Assembly (NCBI RefSeq): GCF_002838065.1
Contig: NZ_PIZU01000003.1
Location: forward strand, 186,001 to 250,000
From: Mycobacterium hubeiense
GTDB taxonomy: Bacteria > Actinomycetota > Actinomycetes > Mycobacteriales > Mycobacteriaceae
DNA: 64,000 nucleotides
Direction: 5' to 3'
Positions 35,309 to 47,124 of this stretch are shown here, one piece after another; the first letter of the stretch is position 1, and each line of letters starts with the position of its first letter. Below the pieces are notes generated by a model. It had not been told where the DNA came from, made no database searches, and worked only from the letters and a program-made list of their open reading frames with translations. The position numbers and the translations under genes are program-made.

Positions 35309-36288
35309 AAGACTTTAGGCCGTCGCCTCTTCTCAGGCTCGTTGCAACAGAACCGGCGTCGGTAATCCGATGGCGTCACCCCGATGATGCGCCGGAAGTG
35401 ATGGCGCAGCAGTGTCGCCGTGCCGAAACCGCAGCGGTCGGCGATGCGGTCAATGTCGAGGTCGGTTTCCTCGAGCAAGCGTCGGGCGTATAGCACCCGT
35501 TGGTCGGTCACCCACTGCATCGGTGTGCGGCCGGTCTCCTCGACGAACCGGCGGGCGAATGTGCGCGTCGACATGTTGACCCGGCGGGCCAGGGTCGCGA
35601 CCGTGAGCGGCTTGTCGAGATTGCTGAGTATCCAGTCGAGGTGCGGCGCAAAGCTTTCCGAACAGCGCACCGGGATCGGCTGGTCGATGTACTGCCGTTG
35701 ACCGCCATCGCGTTGCGGCGGCACCACCATCCTGCGTGCGATCTTGTTGGTCACCTCGGCGCCGAACTCCCTGCGCACCAGGTGCAGGCAGGCGTCGATG
35801 CCCGCGGCAGTGCCTGCGCTGGTGATCAGGTCACCGTCGTCGACGTACAACACATTGCGGTCGACTTTGGCTGTCGGAAATCTGCGCGCCAGCTCCTCGG
35901 CGTGCATCCAGTGCGTGGTGCATGCGCGTCCGTCCAGCAGTCCCGCGGCCCCCGCCACGAATGCCCCCGAGCACACCGTCAAGATGATCGACCCGGATTC
36001 GGCCGCTGCCCGCACGGCCTTCAACGCCTCGGGCAAGTAGTCGGAGCCGCCGATTGCCGGGATGGCGACCAGGTCTGCGCCCACCAGATCATCCAGACCG
36101 TACTCCGGGGTCAACGTGGCGCCGACCGACGTCTGCACCGGCTGGCCCGGCTCCGGTCCGCAGACCTTGAAGTCGAAGTTGGGGACGCCGTCGGCGGAGC
36201 GGTCGATGCCGAAGACCTCGCAGATCACGCCGAACTCAAAAATCGCTAGACCGTCCAGCACCAGGGCCGATACGCTCTTGATTGCCAT
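35284..36288 (-). CDS. GlxA-type AraC-family regulator with DJ-1/PfpI domain
   Basis: A 334-residue transcription factor. Residues about 1-190 form a DJ-1/PfpI-like sensor domain (VSALVLDGLAIFEFGVICEVFG and TVCSGAFVAGAAGLLDGR with a nucleophile-elbow-like Cys). Residues about 215-320 form two AraC helix-turn-helix motifs (LTVATLARRVNMSTRTFARR and IDRIADRCGFGTATLLRHHF). Relatives regulate quaternary-amine or stress genes; the target here is unknown. It is divergent from a small membrane-protein gene by about 70 bp. The extreme C-terminus overlaps a hairpin repeat, so the last ten or so residues may be recent. Confidence 0.85.
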   Translation of the reverse strand: MAIKSVSALVLDGLAIFEFGVICEVFGIDRSADGVPNFDFKVCGPEPGQPVQTSVGATLTPEYGLDDLVGADLVAIPAIGGSDYLPEALKAVRAAAESGSIILTVCSGAFVAGAAGLLDGRACTTHWMHAEELARRFPTAKVDRNVLYVDDGDLITSAGTAAGIDACLHLVRREFGAEVTNKIARRMVVPPQRDGGQRQYIDQPIPVRCSESFAPHLDWILSNLDKPLTVATLARRVNMSTRTFARRFVEETGRTPMQWVTDQRVLYARRLLEETDLDIDRIADRCGFGTATLLRHHFRRIIGVTPSDYRRRFCCNEPEKRRRPKVFAETAVRA

Positions 36289-36359
36289 GGCAGCATTTTA
36301 ACGTAAGGTGTCACATCTGCCACTGTTGGCGGGATCTTTTTTGGCGAAGGATTACTGCC

Positions 36360-36608
36360 ATGACCACTGCACTCGCACTCTTGATCCTGATCGCCCCCTT
36401 CGCGGTGGCAGCGGCGCTCAGCTGGGCCGCCCACCGTTCCGGCACGCTGCAGTTGCGCCTCGCGCAGTTCCGGGTCGGGTCGCCGTTCGGCGGGCTTTTC
36501 GACGACCGTGACGCGTTCCGCGTCGAGCACGACGTCGACGCCGTCCGGACACGGTTCGAGCAGCAGCCGGCCTGGCCTTCCTCAGGAGCGGTCGGCGAGC
36601 GTCGATAG
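36360..36608 (+). CDS. Small single-pass membrane protein
   Basis: An 82-residue protein with one N-terminal hydrophobic helix (ALALLILIAPFAVAAALSWA). A basic/acidic soluble tail follows (FRVGSPFGGLFDDRDAFRVE and DVDAVRTRFEQQP). Similar small genes of unknown function occur next to the Rv3591c-like hydrolase in mycobacteria. The ATG at 36360 directly precedes the helix, with a GGCGAAGGA ribosome-binding-like sequence upstream. The end overlaps the convergent hydrolase gene by 27 bp. Confidence 0.6.
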   Translation: MTTALALLILIAPFAVAAALSWAAHRSGTLQLRLAQFRVGSPFGGLFDDRDAFRVEHDVDAVRTRFEQQPAWPSSGAVGERR

Positions 36609-37352
36609 GAACGACTCCACCGCCGCCTGATACACCTGCGGCGCCTCGTCGTGGATCAGGTGCCCGACGCCACGCACATACAGATACGTTGTGCGGTAGC
36701 CGATTTCATTCATTCGGCGCATCTGCCCGGGCGGAGTGACCGAATTTTCCGCCTCGATCAGCAGGGCCGGCACTCGAGCCGCCTGCCACTGCTGCCAGTA
36801 GTCCCGGCGGCCCCACTCGGCGGCGATGTCGATCCAGACCCGGGTGTGGCCGTGCAACCGCCAGCCCGTCGCCGTCCGGTCGAAGGCTTCCAGAAAATAC
36901 TGCCCCGCGACAGGTCCGAATTCGTCGTAAATCTGTTGGGCGGAATGGAATTCGAGAGGCAGCGCATGCAGCCATGGCTCCCACGGCCCGGTGGTGCGAC
37001 CGCGGAAGTCCGGTGCCATATCCTCCACGACCAGGCCCGTGACCAGTTCGGGCCGCGACGCGGCCAGGCACCAGCCGTGCAGTGCGCCCATGGAGTGCCC
37101 GACGAGTACGGCGGGCCTTCCCAGCGTCTCCACTGCGTCGCCGAGGTCGGTGACGAAGCGCTCGGTGCTGATCGGGAAGGGGTCGGCGACGTCGCGACCG
37201 CGGTGCCACGGCGCGTCGTAGGTATACACCTCACCCAGCCGGGTCAGCCACGGCAGTTGGCGTGACCAGGTGCTGCCCCGCCCCATCAGGCCGTGGACCA
37301 ACACCAACGGCTCGCCGGCGCCGCCGCGGTGGGTGAGGAGTTCTGCGGCCAT
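36582..37352 (-). CDS. Alpha/beta hydrolase (Rv3591c-like)
   Basis: A 256-residue alpha/beta-hydrolase. The oxyanion region VLVHGLMGRGSTWSRQLPWL is near residue 17. The nucleophile elbow is GHSMGALHG near residue 85. An acid in the ENSVTPPGQMRRM segment and catalytic His in VRGVGHLIHDEAPQ near the end complete the triad. No signal peptide is seen. The substrate is unknown; an ester or lactone is likely. It is divergent from mhuD across a gap filled by a 38-bp tandem repeat. Confidence 0.85.
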   Translation of the reverse strand: MAAELLTHRGGAGEPLVLVHGLMGRGSTWSRQLPWLTRLGEVYTYDAPWHRGRDVADPFPISTERFVTDLGDAVETLGRPAVLVGHSMGALHGWCLAASRPELVTGLVVEDMAPDFRGRTTGPWEPWLHALPLEFHSAQQIYDEFGPVAGQYFLEAFDRTATGWRLHGHTRVWIDIAAEWGRRDYWQQWQAARVPALLIEAENSVTPPGQMRRMNEIGYRTTYLYVRGVGHLIHDEAPQVYQAAVESFLSTLADRS

Positions 37353-37382
37353 GCCGTTATCTTGCCGGGGCGCACCGGGCCG

Positions 37383-37458
37383 ACAGGCCGGCGGGCAGGA
37401 GCGAAGCGACGCGGGGAAGGACAGGCCGGCGGGCAGGAGCGAAGCGACGCGGGGAAGG
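37383..37458 (+). repeat. 38-bp unit repeated twice in tandem
   Basis: Two perfect copies of 38 bp (37383-37420 and 37421-37458), containing GGCGGGCAGGAGCGAAGCGA, fill most of the gap between the hydrolase and mhuD. The same core recurs on the minus strand at 53167-53195 across the folP/folB junction, so this is a dispersed repeat rather than only a local duplication. It sits 17 bp before the mhuD start. Confidence 0.93.
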
Positions 37459-37474
37459 ACTGTAGCCTGGCCGC

Positions 37475-37792
37475 ATGCCCGTCGTGAAGATCAACGCAAT
37501 CGAGGTCCCGCCCGACGCCGGCCCGGAACTGGAGAAGCGGTTCGCCAACCGTGCGCACGCCGTGGACAATCAGCCCGGTTTCCTGGGCTTTCAGCTGTTG
37601 CGACCGGTCAAAGGCGAAAACCGCTATTTCGTGGTGACGCAGTGGGAGTCCGAAGAGGCGTTCCAGGCCTGGGCCACCGGCCCGGCCATCGAGGCGCACG
37701 CCGGACAGCGGGCCAACCCCGTCGCCACCGGAGCGTCCCTGCTGGAGTTCGAGGTTGTGTTGGACGTTGCGGGGACCGGCTCCAAGGCGTGA
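37475..37792 (+). CDS. mhuD: Mycobacterial heme-degrading monooxygenase MhuD
   Basis: A 105-residue ABM-fold enzyme that opens heme to mycobilin and frees iron without releasing CO. The sequence closely follows MhuD: MPVVKINAIEVPP with the catalytic Asn at position 7, then GFLGFQLLRPVKGENRYFVV. The heme-ligand His lies in AIEAHAGQRANPVATGASLL near residue 75. Both catalytic residues and a WATGP-type tryptophan are present, so activity is expected. The ATG follows a tandem repeat and the gene overlaps lpqF at its end. It complements the iron-uptake genes elsewhere in the window. Confidence 0.95.
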   Translation: MPVVKINAIEVPPDAGPELEKRFANRAHAVDNQPGFLGFQLLRPVKGENRYFVVTQWESEEAFQAWATGPAIEAHAGQRANPVATGASLLEFEVVLDVAGTGSKA

Positions 37793-39122
37793 CGCAGGCC
37801 GGGCGAGGAGGCTGACGGCCGCGGTCGCGCTCGTCGTCGTCGCCTTCGCCTGCGGCTGTACGAACACCGGCCCCAAGGTGGCCGACGCCGCCCACGCCGG
37901 CCAGATCGACACCAACACGCCGCAGGGTCTGCGCGCCAAACAGGTCGTCGACATGCTCAACTCCGACTGGCCGATCGGCGAGGTCGGCATCCGCACGCTG
38001 GCGGCGCCGGATGCGGTGGAAGACGTCGGCGTGACGATGGACCGGATGTGGTGGGATCGGCCGTTCACCGTCGCCGGTGTCGACATCGGTGCCGGCGAGG
38101 CGACGGTGCATCTGCTCACGTCGTACGGCGTCAAGCAGCGCATTGAATTGCGCACCAACGACGCCGGCGAGGTCGACCGCTTCGACGTCACACTGGTGCC
38201 CCCGGTCATCAACAAGTGGTCCGACATCGACGCCGAGCTGACCAAGTCCGGTGCGCGGTACTCCTATCAACTGTCCAAGGTCACCAACGGCAAGTGCGAA
38301 GTGGTCGCCGGCACCAACACCGAGCTGTCGCTGCCACTGGCGTCGATATTCAAACTCTATGTGCTGCTGGCGGTTTCCGACGCCGTCAAGGCCGGCACCG
38401 TGAGCTGGGACGACCAGCTGACCATCACCGACCGTGCCAAAGCCGTGGGTTCGGCGGGTCTCGACGAATTACCTTCGGGCGCAAAGGTATCGGTGCGCGA
38501 GGCCGCGCAGCAGATGATCTCGGCCAGCGACAACATGGCCACCGATCTGCTGATCGCACGCTTGGGCACGCGCGCGGTCGAACAAGCGCTGGTGAGCGCC
38601 GGACACCACGACCCGGCCAGCATGACGCCGTTTCCCACCATGCACGAACTGTTCTCGGTCGGCTGGGGCAAACCCAATCTGCGCGAGCAATGGCAGAAGG
38701 CCTCGCGTGAAGGCCGCGCTCAGCTGCTCAAGCAGACCAATTCCCGTCCGTACGAACCTGATCCGAACCGCACGCACACGCCGGCCTCCGATATCGGCGC
38801 CGAGTGGTACGGTAGCGCCGCCGACATCTGCCGCGTGCACGCCGCGCTGCAGGCCGGTGCCGTGGGCGAGGCTGCGCCCGTCAAGAAGATCTTGTCCGCG
38901 CTGCCCGGGATCGATTTGGACCCGTCGAAGTGGACCTACATCGGCGCCAAGGGCGGCAACCTGCCCGGCGACCTCACGTTCAGCTGGTACGCCGTCGACC
39001 ACACCGGCCAGCCGTGGGTGGTCAGCTTCCAGTTGAATTGGCCGCGCTACCGCAGCCCGACCGCCGCGGGCTGGCTGTTGTCAATCGCCAAGCGCGCGTT
39101 CGCAATGGCGCCCATCGCCTAG
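37755..39122 (+). CDS. lpqF: Lipoprotein LpqF, beta-lactamase-fold serine hydrolase
   Basis: A roughly 450-residue exported lipoprotein. After a basic start (GRARRL) the hydrophobic segment AVALVVVAFACGC contains the modification cysteine. The C-terminal domain (about 190-450) is class A beta-lactamase-like: SxxK in PLASIFKLYVL, SDN in SASDNMATDLLIAR, and a KGG box in YIGAKGGNLPGD. The N-terminal domain resembles Cpe/LpqF-associated folds. No ATG is available near the start; TTG at 37755 or 37767 lies inside mhuD, so the true start is uncertain. A cell-wall role is possible, and beta-lactam hydrolysis is unproven. Confidence 0.83.
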   Translation: MCWTLRGPAPRRDAGRARRLTAAVALVVVAFACGCTNTGPKVADAAHAGQIDTNTPQGLRAKQVVDMLNSDWPIGEVGIRTLAAPDAVEDVGVTMDRMWWDRPFTVAGVDIGAGEATVHLLTSYGVKQRIELRTNDAGEVDRFDVTLVPPVINKWSDIDAELTKSGARYSYQLSKVTNGKCEVVAGTNTELSLPLASIFKLYVLLAVSDAVKAGTVSWDDQLTITDRAKAVGSAGLDELPSGAKVSVREAAQQMISASDNMATDLLIARLGTRAVEQALVSAGHHDPASMTPFPTMHELFSVGWGKPNLREQWQKASREGRAQLLKQTNSRPYEPDPNRTHTPASDIGAEWYGSAADICRVHAALQAGAVGEAAPVKKILSALPGIDLDPSKWTYIGAKGGNLPGDLTFSWYAVDHTGQPWVVSFQLNWPRYRSPTAAGWLLSIAKRAFAMAPIA

Positions 39123-39124
39123 TT

Positions 39125-39185
39125 CGCGAGATTGCAATCCGGCAGCGGAAGTGCGAGTGCGGACCTGCCGAAACGCAATCTCGCG
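39125..39185. terminator. 61-nt inverted repeat after lpqF
   Basis: CGCGAGATTGC at the left and GCAATCTCGCG at the right are perfect 11-bp complements enclosing a 39-nt loop, which itself holds a CGGCAG/CTGCCG pair. It lies between convergent lpqF and the histidine-phosphatase gene and fits a two-way terminator without a U-tract. CTGCCGAAAC in the loop resembles the other hairpin elements. Confidence 0.7.
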
Positions 39186-39191
39186 GACTGA

Positions 39192-39743
39192 TCAGGAGTT
39201 CGACCGCAGCGTCCACGCGTGGCCGCGGAAATGCATCACCGTGCGACTCACCGGCGCGATGTCTATGCGCCAGAACGACTTCGGTGGTGCGTCGAGCGCG
39301 ACGAGGATCGCCGCGCGGACCACAGCAGGATGCGTCACCGCGATGACGCGGCCGCGGCCACTGGTGATCGAGTCCAGCCAACCGCGAACCCGGCCGATCA
39401 GGTCCACCACCGACTCGCCGCCGTGCGGCGCCCGCGTCGGGTCCGTCAGCCACACCGCGAGGTCGGCCGGGCGCACACCGCCCAGCACGTCGCCGCGCCA
39501 CCGGCCGCAGTCCAGATCGGCCAGCCGCGGCTCGATACGGGCTTGCAGGCCAAGCAATTCCGCGGTCTGCCTGGTGCGCTTCTCGGGCCCGCAATACACC
39601 GCGTCGGCGTTGCCTAGTTCGACCGCGGCGTCGGCTTGGCGATGGCCCACCGGGCTGAGCGGCTCGTCGGTAGGGAAACGTCCGGCCGCCATCGCATCGG
39701 TCATGGCATGCGACACAAGGGTGAGCCGGACGTGCTCCCTCAC
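39192..39743 (-). CDS. Histidine-phosphatase-superfamily protein with altered RHG motif
   Basis: A 183-residue phosphoglycerate-mutase-like protein. The family start is LTLVSHAMTDAMAAGRFPTD: the catalytic RHG reads SHA, so the histidine is kept but the arginine is replaced. Other parts are intact: LSPVGHRQADAA, YCGPEKRTRQTAELLG and a second histidine in VIAVTHPAVVRAAIL. The GTG start overlaps the cbtA stop (GTGA), making it the third gene of the cobalt/cobalamin unit. It could be a divergent CobC-like phosphatase or have lost phosphatase activity. Confidence 0.8.
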   Translation of the reverse strand: MREHVRLTLVSHAMTDAMAAGRFPTDEPLSPVGHRQADAAVELGNADAVYCGPEKRTRQTAELLGLQARIEPRLADLDCGRWRGDVLGGVRPADLAVWLTDPTRAPHGGESVVDLIGRVRGWLDSITSGRGRVIAVTHPAVVRAAILVALDAPPKSFWRIDIAPVSRTVMHFRGHAWTLRSNS

Positions 39744-40534
39744 GCGTGGATTGTCTCCCGCCTGGCGTCCAACAGCCGTGACACCAGCGAGGCGAACACC
39801 AGGCCGATCGTCGCCCACATCACGACCTGCGTGCCCAGCGAGAAGAGCCGGAACTCGTAGAGCACGTCGGCGGGAAAGCCTTCGTAGATGATGTTCCCGG
39901 CGTCATCGCGCAGTGGGCCGGGCGTCTCCTCGATGGTGGGCAGGATCGACATAACGACCAGCACGGCGACGATGTAGGCACCGGCGGCCGCCAGCGTCGC
40001 GTTCCACGCGCCCAACCGTTCCGCGAGGCGTCGGCCGAGATAGACCGCGCCGACGAACAGCGCCGCCGACAGCGCGACCATCAGCACGTACAACAGCGTG
40101 CGCTGCCGGATCGTCTCGTCGAGGCTCAGCGCAGGCGGGCTGGGCGGGTACTTCAACGCTGGAATGACGTAGAGGCTCAACAGCATTCCGCCTGCCACGT
40201 ACACCGACAGCAAGCGTGCCGAAATATTGCCGACGCGTCCGTACGCCACCGCGAACACGACCGCTAACAGCGCGCCCATCGCCACGGCGAACGCCAGCAC
40301 CCCGAAACCCATGCCGATATTGGCCTGCACCCCTCGGGTGAACCCTTCGAAGCCGTCGCCGCCGTGCTCATGTCCGTGCGCATGGCCCAGCGCCTCGTGC
40401 GCGGCGCCGACGCCGTCCTCATAGGCGATCGCCCGTTCGATGACGGGCTCGACAAAGATCCGCGCGAAGACGAACGCGACAACTCCGGCCAGGGCGCCGG
40501 CCAACACGCCGCGCCCGATGATGTGTTTTTCCAT
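39740..40534 (-). CDS. cbtA: Cobalt transporter subunit CbtA
   Basis: A 264-residue membrane protein with about six hydrophobic segments. It opens GVLAGALAGVVAFVFARIF and has a histidine-rich loop (LGHAHGHEHGG near residue 52), the likely metal-capture site. Further family segments are ANIGMGFGVLAFAVAMGALL and LPTIEETPGPLRDD. CbtA with CbtB is a predicted cobalt importer, known from its association with cobalamin riboswitches. That association is seen here: cbtB lies 5 bp upstream and a riboswitch precedes it. GTGA coupling links it to the downstream phosphatase-like gene. Confidence 0.9.
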   Translation of the reverse strand: MEKHIIGRGVLAGALAGVVAFVFARIFVEPVIERAIAYEDGVGAAHEALGHAHGHEHGGDGFEGFTRGVQANIGMGFGVLAFAVAMGALLAVVFAVAYGRVGNISARLLSVYVAGGMLLSLYVIPALKYPPSPPALSLDETIRQRTLLYVLMVALSAALFVGAVYLGRRLAERLGAWNATLAAAGAYIVAVLVVMSILPTIEETPGPLRDDAGNIIYEGFPADVLYEFRLFSLGTQVVMWATIGLVFASLVSRLLDARRETIHA

Positions 40535-40539
40535 TGTGC

Positions 40540-40755
40540 TCAGTGGCAGGGGAAGCCGAGCAGATGCCGGGCGTCGTGCACGAATTCGTGGATGACGGTG
40601 TTGTTGCCGAATATCGACGTCGCACCCTGGTCCAGACCGACGAAGTAGAGAACGAGCAACGCGAAGAATGCCGTGAGCGTCAACCAGACGGCCGCCTTCG
40701 TGGCGGAGAAGTCAAGAGGGACCGCAGCGGTCTTGTGCGCCTCAGAGGAGGTCAT
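40540..40755 (-). CDS. cbtB: Cobalt transporter subunit CbtB
   Basis: A 71-residue single-pass membrane protein with one hydrophobic helix (AAVWLTLTAFFALLVLYFVG) and a conserved histidine-containing C-terminus (HEFVHDARHLLGFPCH). This is the standard CbtB layout, in which the tail histidines bind cobalt for CbtA. It is the first gene after the cobalamin riboswitch. Confidence 0.9.
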   Translation of the reverse strand: MTSSEAHKTAAVPLDFSATKAAVWLTLTAFFALLVLYFVGLDQGATSIFGNNTVIHEFVHDARHLLGFPCH

Positions 40756-40769
40756 TGAGTGTCCTTTCC

Positions 40770-40900
40770 GGGATTTCGCGTCCCAGCTTCAGGGATGACG
40801 GCGGACGTCGGGTCTGACTTGACACAGTGGCGCGACCGTTCTGGATTCTCACCAGATTCCTTCGCCCGCCGATTACATCAGCATCCTAAGCATTCGGTCC
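40770..40900 (-). promoter_or_regulatory. Cobalamin riboswitch upstream of cbtBA
   Basis: Reading leftward, the conserved core GGTGAGAATCC (40853-40843) is followed by the B12-box GCCACTG (40831-40825) at the normal distance, in the order typical of AdoCbl riboswitches. A variable stem-loop then leads to cbtB. High cobalamin should shut off the cobalt transporter. The exact ends are estimated. Confidence 0.9.
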
Positions 40901-40924
40901 AGAGATTTGCCAGGCGGCATGCGA

Positions 40925-40957
40925 AACGGGCGGCACCCGCTGGGGGTACCGCCCGTT
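40925..40957 (-). terminator. Rho-independent-like hairpin after clpC1
   Basis: AACGGGCGGCACCC pairs with the complementary GGGTACCGCCCGTT with one mismatch around a 5-nt loop, 14 bp beyond the clpC1 stop. It is GC-rich with no long U-tract, as is common in mycobacteria. It would also separate clpC1 from the riboswitch region. Confidence 0.75.
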
Positions 40958-40970
40958 GTCGCAGTTGTCG

Positions 40971-43523
<2,553 letters not shown>

Positions 43524-43823
43524 CGGTGGTTACCTGCTCTCCATCACATAGGCAGCACGACATGTGCGTACTACCTGCCGTCCACTCTAATGGGCGGCCG
43601 CCCCGGGTGCTTTGCTTGGCCGGTCTGTTCTGTCCGGCCGACCCGGGACTTCCAACGTCGCGGGAATCGCGTTGTTTGCCCTGCTACCCAGTGCTGCAGA
43701 AGACCAACGCCGGGCGCGCGCCAAACGTTTCCGCGCTCACCTGGTGACGAGTTCGCCGCTAGCGAAAGCCGATGCTCCACTCATGCCGACGGTGCGCCGC
43801 CGGCGTGTCGTGGCAACGGCCGG
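43524..43823. other. Intergenic region upstream of clpC1
   Basis: These 300 bases lie between the lsr2 stop and the clpC1 start, both genes reading leftward. It should hold the clpC1 promoter and 5' leader; TATGTGATGG and a GGAGAGCAGG ribosome-binding-like stretch lie close to the ATG. I see no conserved ORF, tRNA or strong operator. Confidence 0.5.
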
Positions 43824-44165
43824 CTACGTTGCCGCGTGGAAGGCGTCGATGATGTCGGCGGGGATGCGTCCGCGGGTGGAGACGTTGTGCCCGTTGCGGC
43901 GGGCCCACTCGCGGATGGCTGCGCTCTGCTCACGATCGATCGCTCCACGGCCGCGGCCGGAGCTGGCCGAACGTCCGCGTCGCCGCCCGCCGACCCGACG
44001 GCCGGCCTCGACCCATTGCTTCAAGTCGTTGCGAAGCTTTGCGGCGTTCTTGGCAGAAAGGTCGATTTCGTAGGTGACGCCGTCGAGGCCGAATTCGACC
44101 GTCTCATCTGCCGTACCTTCGCCGTCGAAATCATCGACCAACGTGACGGTCACTTTTTTTGCCAT
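43824..44165 (-). CDS. lsr2: Nucleoid-associated protein Lsr2
   Basis: A 113-residue H-NS-like xenogeneic silencer that bridges AT-rich DNA. The N-terminal dimerisation domain reads [20 protein letters not shown] and [20 protein letters not shown]. The C-terminal DNA-binding domain has [20 protein letters not shown], with the RGR motif that inserts into the minor groove. The ATG at 44165 follows a GAGGTA ribosome-binding-like sequence; upstream in-frame codons are leader. It is mycobacteria/actinobacteria-specific and supports the taxonomic call. Confidence 0.96.
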   Translation of the reverse strand: MAKKVTVTLVDDFDGEGTADETVEFGLDGVTYEIDLSAKNAAKLRNDLKQWVEAGRRVGGRRRGRSASSGRGRGAIDREQSAAIREWARRNGHNVSTRGRIPADIIDAFHAAT

Positions 44166-44255
44166 TACCTCACTGACCCTTCTGAAGTACTTCGAACCAG
44201 ACCCCAATGTGCCATATCACAGCACAGCCCTCAACAACTTCTCAAACGAAGCAGT

Positions 44256-45800
44256 TCAGTTGCTGTGTCGGCGAACTATCGGGAACAATACTGTATCTCT
44301 AATTGAGAGTCCGGTCAGCACCATCAACAACCGATCGATGCCCATTCCAGTTCCGGTGGACGGTGGCATCCCGTACTCCAATGCGGCGAGGAAATCTTCG
44401 TCGAGCGCCATTGCCTCGTCGTCCCCGGCGGCCGCCGCCCGGGCTTGGGCTTCGAATCTTTCCCGTTGGATAATCGGATCGATCAGTTCGGAATAACCCG
44501 TCGCGAGCTCAATGCGACGGACGTATAGGTCCCACTTCTCGGTGACGCCGGGAATGCTGCGGTGAGCGCGTGTCAGCGGCGTGGTTTCAACGGGGAAGTC
44601 CCGGACGAACGTCGGCGCCCAGAGCTTGTTGCCGACGGTGTGCTCCCACAGTTCTTCCACTAATTTTCCATGCCCGTAACCACGGTCACGGGGAATCTCG
44701 ACATCAAGCCGATCAGCGATCTCCCACAGCCGGCTGACAGGCGTGTCCGGGGTGATCTCTTCACCCAAAGCCTCGGACAGGGATGGATACATTTGTATCG
44801 ACTCCCATTCGCCGTCCAGGTCGTAGACTGTGCCATCGGGCAATGGCACCCTTCTGGTTCCGATGGCTTCGTCGGCGACCTCTTGAATAAGTTCCCGGGT
44901 GACGATCGCGGAATCGTTGTAGTCGCCGTAGGCCTGATATGTCTCCAACATCGCAAATTCGGGCGAATGTGTGGAATCCGCACCTTCGTTTCGGAACACG
45001 CGATTCAACTCGAACACGCGCTCGAAACCACCAACCAAACACCGCTTGAGGAACAGTTCCGGGGCGATACGAAGGTAGAGATCGGCGTCTAGTGCATTGG
45101 AGTGCGTGACGAACGGGCGGGCGGCCGCGCCACCGGCCAGCGTCTGCAGCATCGGGGTCTCGACTTCGAGGAAGCCGCGCCGTTCGAGGGCCGAACGCAC
45201 CGCGCGCACCACCGCCACTCGCTGGCGAGCAACCGTGCGCGCCTCGGGCCGGACGATCAGGTCGACGTAGCGCTGCCGCACCCGGGCCTCTTCGCTCATC
45301 TCCTTATGAGCAACGGGAAGAGGGCGCAAAGCCTTGGAGATGATTTGCCAGGAGTCGGCGAGCACAGACAGCTCGCCACGGCGTGAGCTGATCACCTCGC
45401 CGTGCACGAACACGATGTCACCGAGGTCGACATCGGACTTCCAGGCGTCCAGCGACTCCTGCCCCACCTGGGCCAGACTGATCATCGCCTGCAGCTGCGT
45501 CCCGTCACCCTCCTGCAGTGTCGCGAAGCACAGCTTGCCGGAGTTGCGGGCAAAGACCACTCGGCCCGCCGTGCCGACGATCTGGCCGGTTGCGGTGTCG
45601 ACCGGCAGGTCCGGATACGCCTGCCGGATCTCGGCCAGCGTGTGGGTGCGGGCAACCTCCACCGGGTACGGATCGCGGCCCTCGGCGAGCAGCCGTTCCC
45701 GTTTGGCCTGACGGATCCGGAACTGCTCGGGGATATCCGCAGCGGGATCTGAAGTCGCCGGCCGGGCGGCTCCGGGGTTGGGCTGGTCGGTCGGGGTCAC
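44256..45800 (-). CDS. lysS: Lysyl-tRNA synthetase, class II
   Basis: A 514-residue synthetase for tRNA-Lys. An OB-fold anticodon domain ([20 protein letters not shown]) is followed by the class II core: motif 1 in [20 protein letters not shown] near residue 215, motif 2 [20 protein letters not shown] near 255, and motif 3 [16 protein letters not shown] near 490. A disordered N-terminal leader of about 20 residues follows the GTG start. It lies upstream of lsr2 in the usual order. The lsr2 promoter probably lies in the 90-bp gap between them. Confidence 0.96.
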   Translation of the reverse strand: MTPTDQPNPGAARPATSDPAADIPEQFRIRQAKRERLLAEGRDPYPVEVARTHTLAEIRQAYPDLPVDTATGQIVGTAGRVVFARNSGKLCFATLQEGDGTQLQAMISLAQVGQESLDAWKSDVDLGDIVFVHGEVISSRRGELSVLADSWQIISKALRPLPVAHKEMSEEARVRQRYVDLIVRPEARTVARQRVAVVRAVRSALERRGFLEVETPMLQTLAGGAAARPFVTHSNALDADLYLRIAPELFLKRCLVGGFERVFELNRVFRNEGADSTHSPEFAMLETYQAYGDYNDSAIVTRELIQEVADEAIGTRRVPLPDGTVYDLDGEWESIQMYPSLSEALGEEITPDTPVSRLWEIADRLDVEIPRDRGYGHGKLVEELWEHTVGNKLWAPTFVRDFPVETTPLTRAHRSIPGVTEKWDLYVRRIELATGYSELIDPIIQRERFEAQARAAAAGDDEAMALDEDFLAALEYGMPPSTGTGMGIDRLLMVLTGLSIRDTVLFPIVRRHSN

Positions 45801-45867
45801 GAGGTGCCAGCTTAACCGGGGAGGCGGTTCACACCGATTCGACGGTGAGGCGCCCCACCGTACTTAG

Positions 45868-47124
45868 ATGAGACTCATGGCCTCCCGAATCGACTCGGCG
45901 CGCGTCGCCGCGCTGGCCGACGAGCCGTTGGACTGGCGGTTCAAGGGACTGCCGGCGTCGTGGTGGGGCCGCACCCCCGCGCAGATCTGCCGGCAGTCAC
46001 CCAACCTGTTCGACGATGGCGCCGTATCCCCGGTCTGCGTGCTGCGGTTGACGTCGCTCGCGCACAACATGGTGACGATGGCGCGCTGGTGCCGCCGAAA
46101 CGGCGTCGAGCTCGCGCCGCACGCCAAGACCCACATGTCGCCCCAGCTGCTCGCACGCCAGCTCGGTGCGGGCGCACACGCGGTCACCGTGGCCACCCTC
46201 AGCCAGGTGCGGGTGTTCCGCGCGTTCGGGGTCTCGGAGGTGGTGCTGGCCAACGAGCTGGTAGACCCTGCCGGATTGCGCTGGCTCGCAGGCGTTTTGG
46301 ATGCCGACCCGGCATTTCATCTGGTGTGCTGGGTGGATTCCGTGGCCGGTGTCGAGAACATGTCGTCGGCGCTGGCCGATGCCGGGGCTTCACGGCCGGT
46401 CGACGTGTGTGTGGAGGTCGGCCTTTCCGGCGGTCGCACCGGTTGCCGCGGAGCTGCTGCCGTCGATGAGGTGGCCCGCGCGGCGGCTTCATCGCCTCAC
46501 CTGCGGCTGGTCGGGGTGGCGGGGTACGAGGCCGCGTGTGGGCACGACGTGAATGCTGAGGCGGTGACGCGCGTGCGCTCCTACTTGGCGGAACTGCGTG
46601 ACGCCGTCGTGCGGTTGGCCGATGTGTTCGAGAGCGAAGAAGTGATCGTGACGGCGGGCGGCAGCACGTATTTCGACGCGGTCGCCGACGTGCTCACCGG
46701 TGACTGGCCGGCAGGGCTGACGGTCCGCACGGTCGTGCGCAGCGGCTGCTACCTCACGCACGACGATGGGCTGTACCGGCGAACGTCACCGCTGCGCGAC
46801 GGGCTGCTACCCGCGATGAGCGTGTGGGCCCAGATGATTTCGCGACCGGAGCCGGACCTGGCTCTGCTGACGATGGGCCGCCGCGACGTGTCGTACGACC
46901 AGGATCTGCCCGTGCCGTACGGGTTGTCGGACAGTCACGTCGTCAAACTCAACGATCAGCACGCATATCTACGACTCAGCCCCGCCGATCAGGGCCGCGT
47001 CGCGGTTGGCGACTGGCTGGAGTTCGGCATCTCGCACCCGTGCACCACCTTCGACAAGTGGCCGATGATCCCGGTGCTGGACAACGACCATCGCGTGGTC
47101 GAGCTCGTGCGCACCTTCTTCTAG
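45868..47124 (+). CDS. PLP-dependent D-threonine aldolase / D-serine dehydratase-like enzyme
   Basis: A 418-residue fold-type III PLP protein of the alanine-racemase-like DSD1/D-threonine-aldolase group. The PLP lysine is in [14 protein letters not shown] near residue 85. Barrel segments include [16 protein letters not shown] and [16 protein letters not shown]. The C-terminal domain carries the metal-binding HP-x-C type sequence ([13 protein letters not shown]). It probably cleaves or dehydrates a D-beta-hydroxy amino acid, with the substrate uncertain. The ATG at 45868 or three codons later are both possible starts. It faces coaX tail-to-tail with a 4-bp overlap. Confidence 0.82.
   Translation: MRLMASRIDSARVAALADEPLDWRFKGLPASWWGRTPAQICRQSPNLFDDGAVSPVCVLRLTSLAHNMVTMARWCRRNGVELAPHAKTHMSPQLLARQLGAGAHAVTVATLSQVRVFRAFGVSEVVLANELVDPAGLRWLAGVLDADPAFHLVCWVDSVAGVENMSSALADAGASRPVDVCVEVGLSGGRTGCRGAAAVDEVARAAASSPHLRLVGVAGYEAACGHDVNAEAVTRVRSYLAELRDAVVRLADVFESEEVIVTAGGSTYFDAVADVLTGDWPAGLTVRTVVRSGCYLTHDDGLYRRTSPLRDGLLPAMSVWAQMISRPEPDLALLTMGRRDVSYDQDLPVPYGLSDSHVVKLNDQHAYLRLSPADQGRVAVGDWLEFGISHPCTTFDKWPMIPVLDNDHRVVELVRTFF

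Noticed and set aside
37383..37458. Possible CRISPR array
   Set aside because: Only two abutting copies with no spacers; it is a plain tandem repeat.
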